From contig CM114272.1 in NCBI GenBank assembly GCA_050084515.1, forward strand, positions 54,312,001-54,376,000: 64,000 nt of DNA, written 5' to 3'. The stretch comes from Blasia pusilla (taxonomy: Eukaryota; Marchantiophyta; Marchantiopsida; Blasiales). The notes beneath the pieces are model-generated. The model did no database searches. It was not told the origin of the DNA and saw nothing but the letters and a program-made list of their open reading frames with translations. Each line of letters starts with the position of its first letter. Positions within the stretch are counted from its first letter, which is position 1. The position numbers were made by a program, and so were the translations under genes. Positions 58,920 through 64,000 of this stretch are shown here, in pieces.

Positions 58920-59230
58920 AGAAATACAACCTGTCGGACTTTGACTGGTTGCATCTCTGCATGTAACCCTAAACCCTAAACCCTAAAAAAATTCACTTAC
59001 TAGTCTCCATTGATTGCAACCCGTTGGAACCCGACGGGTTGCAAGTAGAATTACATTTCCACTTGTGTCTACAGTAGTGCAACCCGTGTGAAAGTGACGG
59101 GTTGCTTTCATATTTTGGACTTTCTAACTAGGAACACATTGATTGAGTTGTAAGGCAACCGTCGGACTCTAACAAGTTGCGAATCTGTCCAACGATATGA
59201 GCAACCTGTCGGGTTCCAACGGGTTTCCCT
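58920..59230. repeat. Palindrome cluster in P2 plus short CCCTAAA run
   Basis: Copies at about 58926, 59018, 59078, 59153 and 59200. A short ccctaaaccctaaaccctaa run lies at 58966-58985. It matches P1 33535-34000 in inverted order. Confidence 0.88.
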
Positions 59231-59480
59231 CTTTTGCCCTACAATACCGAAATTCCACCTATAAATTCGTTGATGATGGGGGATTAGTCTCTCTAGCAGG
59301 AGGGAGAAACAAAACACTTCTGCACTTTCATGACTTATTGTTGACACTAATATTTCCATCTCCACATCTTGGTCTGAAAAAATGTGGTTAGTTTTCCCCC
59401 CAAAGTGGTGCACTTCTTACTCTCTTTAAAAGATTTTTGCATTTGAAGTAGGGGATAAACCTAAAAAATTGATGAAAGTT
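59231..59480 (-). repeat. P2 outer region equal to the P1 left end
   Basis: It is the inverse of P1 30830-31090 (shared taaattcg.tgatg, gaaagtgcagaagtgttttg and gtggtgcacttcttactc words). It ends at about 59480, about 95 bases short of the true terminus, at the junction with gypsy sequence. Confidence 0.8.
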
Positions 59481-59493
59481 TGTGCCAAGGAGC

Positions 59494-60504
59494 GAGACTG
59501 TCGCGCCCCTACTCTCCTTGAACGTCAATCTTTAGTGTTGCGGAAGCGTACGTTCAGTAGGTCACGAACTCATCGCCGAGCTGCACCCAAACACACACTC
59601 GTTAGTCAGGTCTGGGCCAACCAGCGTTCCAACCCACCGAGTCCTCAACTCGGCGTCTCATCAAGCTCAACCTTCCTTAGTTCCTAGTTTCCAAAACATG
59701 GCAAGTCCTTCAAGACTTGGAACAGACTTCCTGGTTAGTCCAGGGATCTGAAACGGCACTTGCGCGCCTAGCGATCCCAACTGTTCAACGATCCTCGGAT
59801 GAGTTCCGAACCGAGACCCAAGTAATTGAGTAGCGGGGTGAAATCCAAGAGGGATGTCTAAAATCGCCTCAATGGACTTGGTGCAGGTTTTCCAACCCCA
59901 CTCCCAAACTCGCGTTCCGTTCCATGCCCTTGAGCCGCCCTGCGGCGCCCAAAGTGGGGTTTGGGTTCCAAGCACTCTCGGAGACCTTCCCCCTTACTAG
60001 TACTTCTGGGGTTCTCCAATAACCCCTCCCCTTTGGACAAAGAGGGTCGGGCCCTTCATTGTGGCCCTCAACCCGACTCCACTTACAGTTGTTTTTGGGT
60101 TGTTTCTCAGCTGGTGCTTATGTGTTTGCAGCGATCTTTGGTGCGTTTCGACCGGCTCTCCATAAGCTTTCCAACGCACCCTTATTTGATCCAAACGCAT
60201 CTTGGAGCTAAAATTTATGGCCATAAATACAGTCGGAAACTCTCAAACGCTAGTGGCGTTCCAAATCCGGATCTTTCCTTTGGCAACCCACTTCCTAGAC
60301 TTGACTTCTTTCAAGTCTCATTCCGCGTTTGGTCCAGGTTTCTCGGTCGTGACCATAACATCTGAAACGCGACTCCTCGCTCGCGGCTCGACTCTTGTCT
60401 CCTCTTTGAGACTACTCCAACGCGCAAACCATCTTAGTGTGAGCCCGCTAATGTTCTGATGTCCCGCTTGGCACTTGTTTGGTCATGAGGATCGCGACAG
60501 AGAC
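59494..60504. repeat. Solo LTR of the chromovirus family, TSD GAGAC
   Basis: 59499-60499 starts TGTCGCGCCCC and ends GGATCGCGACA. Target duplications are GAGAC at 59494-59498 and 60500-60504. Internal text aligns with the LTRs at 14282 and 20585 (for example ccccttactagtacttctgggg). It is inserted in the plus-strand gypsy fragment: the coding text VCAKERD on the left joins DRVLERAKRYQ on the right. Confidence 0.95.
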
Positions 60505-61865
60505 CGTGTTCTTGAACGTGCTAAGAGGTATCAATTGGAGGGAACACATATTCTCCGTGTGTGGGAGGATGGTAGAGTACAAGGAGTGCCGCATTTGGCT
60601 CAGAGAGAGTGCATTGTGCGACATGCCCATAAGGAGTTGGGACATTTTGGGGTAAAGCATACGTATAGCTTACTCCTTGGTCAATATTGGTGGCGTGGCA
60701 TGCATACTCAGGTGCAGCAGTTGGTGTCACGTTGTATGGTTTTTGACCGGGTGAGGGCATCATTCAATGCCCCTACACCACAATTACACCCCTTTCCTAT
60801 TATGGGGTTGGGTTTCCGTTGGAGTATGGACTTTGCGGGACCGTTTCTGTTGACTGTACGACATCATCGATATGTGTTGGTGATGGTGGAGCACTTCTCC
60901 AAGTGGATTGAGTTGGTGGCATTACATGATAAGGCAAGTGAGAGAACGGCGTATGCGTTTCTTGATAGAGTGCTTAGTCATTTTGGTGCACTTGCTGAAG
61001 TGTTGACCGACTAGGGTACAGAGTTTCAGGGTGAGTTTCAGGTCTTGTGTGACAAGGCGTTGATTGATCATCGGACCACGTCTCCAGATCATCCAAAGGC
61101 GGATGGTTTGGCTCAGCATGTGGTTCAGATGGTGAAGAGGGCATTGCGCAAGTATGGCCTACAGAAGGGGCATCTTGGAGACTGGGATATTCAGTTGCCA
61201 TGGTTAGCCATGGGGTAAGGTTCAGTCGCCAAGCATCCTTGGCTTCCTTCTCACCTTATTTTCTGTTATATGGCCGAGATCCAGACTTGCCCGCAGCAAT
61301 TCGTCGGGAGTCTAGTGAGGTGGTGAACCTTGATGACCCAGAGATGTGGATGAGAGTGTGTTCTCAGCGGGCAGAACTCTTTCGGAGAGTTATGCCAACA
61401 ACCTTTGAGAATCTTGCCATTGCTCAACACAAGGATACGTTGCGGTATGCAACCATTCGGGATGGAGGTTATCGACCATCGATTCGTAGGTTCCATGTCG
61501 GGGACTATGTCTATTTGCAGTAGATTGCACCGACAACGTTGGATGTGACGGCAGGCCGCACTATTTTACGAGTGCGAGAGGTGTTAGCTTCTGGAGTTCT
61601 CATGTTGGAGGGTCGTGATGGAGTCGTTTGGAAGGACCATGTGCGTAATTGTGCGCCATGTCATCTTCCAAATATGGATGGTACTGTTGACCCAAGCTTA
61701 GCTTTGATATGCGCTAGCTTGAGGTGTATGTTGTGTGGATCTGTTGGTAACGCAACCCGTATGTTGGTGTGTGATCGGTGTTCTAGGGGTTGGCACAAGA
61801 TGTGTTTGACTCCACGTATGGATGTTGTTCCTACTGGAAGGTGGGTTTGTCCTCAATGTACTTAG
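60505..61865 (+). pseudogene. Integrase plus PHD finger
   Basis: The HHCC region includes HAHKELGHFGVKHTYSLL (60631-60684), followed by SRCMVFDRVRASF, where the second Cys of the pair has become Phe. The catalytic core reads RWSMDFAGPFLLTVRHHRYV (first Asp), EVLTD followed by a TAG and GTEFQGEFQ (second Asp, 61000-61040), and HPKADGLAQHVVQMVKRALR (Gln where the catalytic Glu is expected). After two frame changes the C-terminal part (61200-61865) ends with CMLCGSVGNATRMLVCDRCS, then RGWHKMCLTP and GRWVCPQC: C-x2-C, C-x2-C, H-x2-C, C-x2-C, a complete PHD finger ligand set. PHD fingers read histone tails (family knowledge), so it may replace the chromodomain as a targeting module. Confidence 0.87.
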
Positions 61866-62040
61866 GAGAGGTAGATGACTTGATCTTTGCATGATATGGA
61901 TTACAGATGTGCAACTAACGATGGGGCAACCTAGCACCCGACCTTTTGATTCGTGCATCTTTGAAGGTGTATAGCATGTAGTAGATGTATAGGGCTACTT
62001 GGGAGTTAGAGGGACCTAACCGCCAGTTAAGGGGGCGAGT

Positions 62041-62626
62041 TGTGGTACACTTGCGTTTGTGTATGCTCTCGTCTATGTTATGTATGTATGTGAGTATGGT
62101 ATGTCAACGATGTATGTTGTATGACAATGTGGATTCGCACGACAGCTGTCATGACCATACGGATTATGTCGTAGAATATAGTGTGGTAGTAGAGGCCATA
62201 CCTTATGTAGGGCCGTAGTGTCTTGGTAGAGATGCGGTTTCATACATAGGGTTGGGGGTTACTTAGTTGAGGATGACTTTTCCAGTAGGGCCCGCCCTTA
62301 GGTTGGAGGATATAGTGTGGAGTGCACTCAAAGAACATTTAGTTCTTTGAGTTGAGCCTGTTGCATTGGGAGTTAGTCTTGGTAGTCAGTAGAGCTCTTG
62401 GCTATGGTGGTTCCCACAAGCTCCGACCTGAATTCTCCCATAGTGGAGTGGGTTTGGCTCGATTGTATGTGATTCTATAAGTGTTTTATGACAGTAGGTC
62501 TTTCACGAATTTCAGTTGTGGTACACTTGTGTTTGTGTATGCTCTCGTCTATGTTATGTATGTATGTGAGTATGGTATGTCAGCGATGTATGTTGTATGA
62601 CGATATGGATTCGCACGACAAAGGTA
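62041..62626 (+). repeat. Putative 3' LTR region with 105-bp direct repeat
   Basis: 62041-62143 and 62515-62620 are near-identical (ttgtggtacacttg, ctcgtctatgttatgtatg, gattcgcacgaca), 474 bases apart. The first copy follows a purine tract. This could be an LTR of about 474 bp followed by the start of another, or an internal duplication. No CA end clear enough to decide. Confidence 0.6.
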
Positions 62627-62639
62627 ATATTAGAATCCA

Positions 62640-63763
62640 AACTTCCAGACCACATATTGATAGAAGTACAAAGGAGATAAGTCTAAAGGGTTACCTCTCC
62701 AGGGAACCGAGACATGACGTCTGCATTTATGTCATCAACATCTTTATTTCTTAGAGTCAAAATAGCCGTATCTCTTATGAAATCAATTTCATGGAATCGG
62801 CTAGGAAAATTGCCATAGATCAAATCAATAAGATCACATATCTTGTTAGTATTAGTAATAATTTCAGATGGTAATCATATGAAGTCTTCTCCCAAATGAG
62901 GCTATAAAGATACACGACCCTCTCCCACTTCCAATAAACAATCAGCAAAAGTTTGTTGTTCATCACGCAAATGACCATCCAACCTTTGAACTCTCATGTT
63001 TGTTTCCAACTTCATGACCCTTACATTAGACCAAAGAAATGATCTCTTTATGGTGGCTTGGATGATTTGCGGCCGATCCCCATGACGAACAACGGACAAC
63101 ACTTGATAAAAATCTCCACTAAATACCATAAGTTTTCCACCAAATGATAATTGCCGTAAATCATGCGAAACAACTCCCATGATATCTTGTAAGGTTCGAT
63201 TCACGGCCTCAAAGGCATGACAATGAGCCATAGGTGCCTCATCCCATGTAATGAGCATCGCCTCACGGATTAAGCGCGCTTAATCTGTGAGGCGATGCTC
63301 ATTACATATATAAAAATATTTATTGGTGGAACTGGAAAAATATTTTTATTGCGCGCATTGAGTGCGGTGGATTTTTAGTGAGGAGATTATATAAAAATGT
63401 TTTTCCACTTCCACCCGGACCATAGATGAAAAAAACTTTTGGAGATGGTGGAGTATTCGCGCATATTTGATCAAGCTCATCATGTATAGCTTCCCATATT
63501 ATGCATTGTCCTTCGTTTAGACATGTTTCTCCCAATTGCACTTGCTCAAATAATTCTTCTGTGCCATATGATAGCTCTTGTTCCTCCAAATATGAGTGTG
63601 AATGAAGGCTTTCAAAATTAGCTTGGGGCATATCTGGGAAGTCACATAGTCTCTTTCCTTGATCTTGTAAATAATAATGGACTTCCAATAATGCGGTATT
63701 AATGATAGCATCATCAATAGGAAGATTGGGAATTCCTGTTTTCTGTAAAGGAAGAGTTCTCAA
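62640..63763 (-). pseudogene. Helitron PIF1-like helicase domain
   Basis: The helicase half of a rolling-circle Rep/Hel transposase. Minus reading: ALLEVHYYLQDQGKRLCDFP, then LNEGQCIIWEAIHDEL, FFIYGPGGSGKTFLYNLLTK (Walker A, about 63430-63371), ITWDEAPMAHCHAFEAVNRT (Walker B, about 63252-63193) and GKLMVFSGDFYQVLSVVRHG (about 63135-63078). The C-terminal block has RDTAILTLRNKDVDDINADV and MSRFPGEVTL (about 62780-62685). Between Walker A and B about 40 codons are lost, replaced by palindromic DNA. The Rep domain is not in the window. It is inactive as it stands. Confidence 0.9.
63247..63414. repeat. 60-bp palindrome and a second inverted repeat inside the helicase
   Basis: 63247-63276 and 63277-63306 are reverse complements with one mismatch in 30 and no loop (atgagcatcgcctcac). 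Just right of it, 63332-63354 is the inverse of 63388-63413 (ggtggaa.tggaaaaa.atttttat), the latter being the Walker A coding strand. So the P-loop region is partly duplicated in inverse orientation. Confidence 0.92.
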
Positions 63764-63966
63764 TATATGGAAAATATTTATACTATTAGGAAGAAAATAT
63801 TTATGTAAGCAGTGTTAGTATTGGATTCTTACTTGATGTCGTTCATATAAGAGATCTTCTACCAACGGAACTAAGAACTAACTCCATAATGTTGCAGGTT
63901 GGGCATGTGTGCTGTAAGCTAGAATAATTGCAAAGAGACGGCGTAGCCCTATACATCTACTACATT
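63764..63966. other. Non-coding edge sequence
   Basis: AT-rich. It may contain upstream helicase text (minus reading TYS-, HSL-type fragments), but nothing I can defend. Confidence 0.4.
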
Positions 63967-64000
63967 CTATACACCTTCGTGCACCCACGAAGGTGTATAG
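63967..64000. repeat. Perfect 15-bp-arm hairpin at the window edge
   Basis: ctatacaccttcgtg (63967-63981), loop cacc, and its exact complement (63986-64000). The arms may extend beyond the window. A hairpin near a Helitron end is expected about 10 bases before CTRR, but the orientation relative to the helicase does not allow that to be decided here. Confidence 0.8.

Larger units (their letters stand above)
51128..59480 (-). mobile_element. P2: inverted, internally deleted copy of the P1 transposon
   Basis: Sequence from 51128 (gaacaaatcacgtttt) matches P1 near 43600 in reverse, and the match continues in inverse order to 59480, which equals P1 near 30835. Gene order is therefore flipped: transposase remnants on minus (51.2-52.8 kb) and the coiled-coil/methyltransferase gene on plus (54.6-58.9 kb). 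At about 54476 the sequence jumps from the P1 41890 equivalent to the 38250 equivalent, removing the transposase core and the 67-bp array. The 31.1-33.5-kb equivalent is also missing. Neither terminus is intact, and no target duplication is visible. Confidence 0.87.
59482..62626 (+). mobile_element. Ty3/gypsy fragment encoding integrase with C-terminal PHD finger
   Basis: A 5'-truncated element interrupted by the solo LTR. It contains a long integrase reading (60505-61865), a purine-rich tract aagggggcgag at 62030-62040 next to a possible LTR start (ttgtggtacac at 62041), and a repeated LTR-like segment. It is cut by Helitron sequence at about 62627. The 5' half (Gag to RNase H) is absent. 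The related older fragment at 440-2405 shares integrase residues. Confidence 0.8.

Noticed and set aside
61985-62218. A 77-codon frame after the PHD finger
   Set aside because: It lies in the putative LTR and recurs in the direct repeat at 62488-62754; not a gene.

Overview
The window looks like repeat-dense nuclear DNA from a land plant with a large genome. The evidence is chromodomain Ty3/gypsy elements, CACTA, Mutator-like and Helitron DNA transposons, initiator-Met primer sites, degenerate CCCTAAA telomere-type arrays, long CT/CA microsatellites and GT-AG introns. The PHD-finger gypsy family suggests a seedless plant (fern, lycophyte or bryophyte), but that is only a guess. I see no convincing host gene, tRNA, rRNA or CRISPR array. 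Almost every reading frame is part of a mobile element, and most are broken by stops and frameshifts.

Layout, left half. Positions 440-2405 hold a decayed plus-strand gypsy pol. From about 2410 to 29890 there is one minus-strand chromovirus ('copy A'), split by a 20.7-kb CACTA transposon (3962-24656) with matching CACTAGTAGAAA ends and a CAA target duplication. The CACTA element itself holds a LINE (about 5335-9305), the C-terminal half of a TNP2 transposase (10.9-12.7 kb), a spliced second ORF (12787-13241), a Gly/Tyr/Ser-rich ORF interrupted by a perfect 35-bp hairpin, a complete LTR chromovirus (14282-21610, with LTRs, PPT, PBS and a 5-bp TSD) and a TNPA-like gene (21.65-23.45 kb). The rest of copy A carries a 1.28-kb LTR-like insertion (26510-27790).

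Layout, right half. A satellite with a period of about 167-178 bp (29965-44750) is split by a 13,138-bp insertion (30741-43878) with a 10-bp target duplication and purine-rich imperfect terminal inverted repeats. I call it element P1. It has two divergent multi-exon genes. The plus-strand gene is a Mutator-like transposase with a SWIM zinc finger. The minus-strand gene encodes a coiled-coil protein followed by what reads as an N6/N4-type (amino) DNA methyltransferase, with motif IV NLPFG/DLPS upstream of a motif I-like SGAS. Introns and the divergent intergenic region are packed with more than 50 copies of a 27-bp odd palindrome, half-site GCAACCCGTCGGA, whose centre is GANTC. A second, inverted and internally deleted copy, P2 (51128-59480), has the same genes and palindromes.

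The far right holds a solo LTR (59499-60499, TSD GAGAC) inside a plus-strand gypsy fragment whose integrase ends in a PHD finger, and a minus-strand Helitron helicase (62640-63763) broken by a 60-bp palindrome. The intervals 44750-51127 and 9306-10440 are mostly unassigned, with foldback repeats and telomere-like arrays.

How the parts may work together: in P1/P2 the transposase would move the element, and the methyltransferase could mark its own palindromes, whose central GANTC is the site recognised by CcrM/HinfI-type enzymes. That link is my inference and is untested. Both copies are now pseudogenised.
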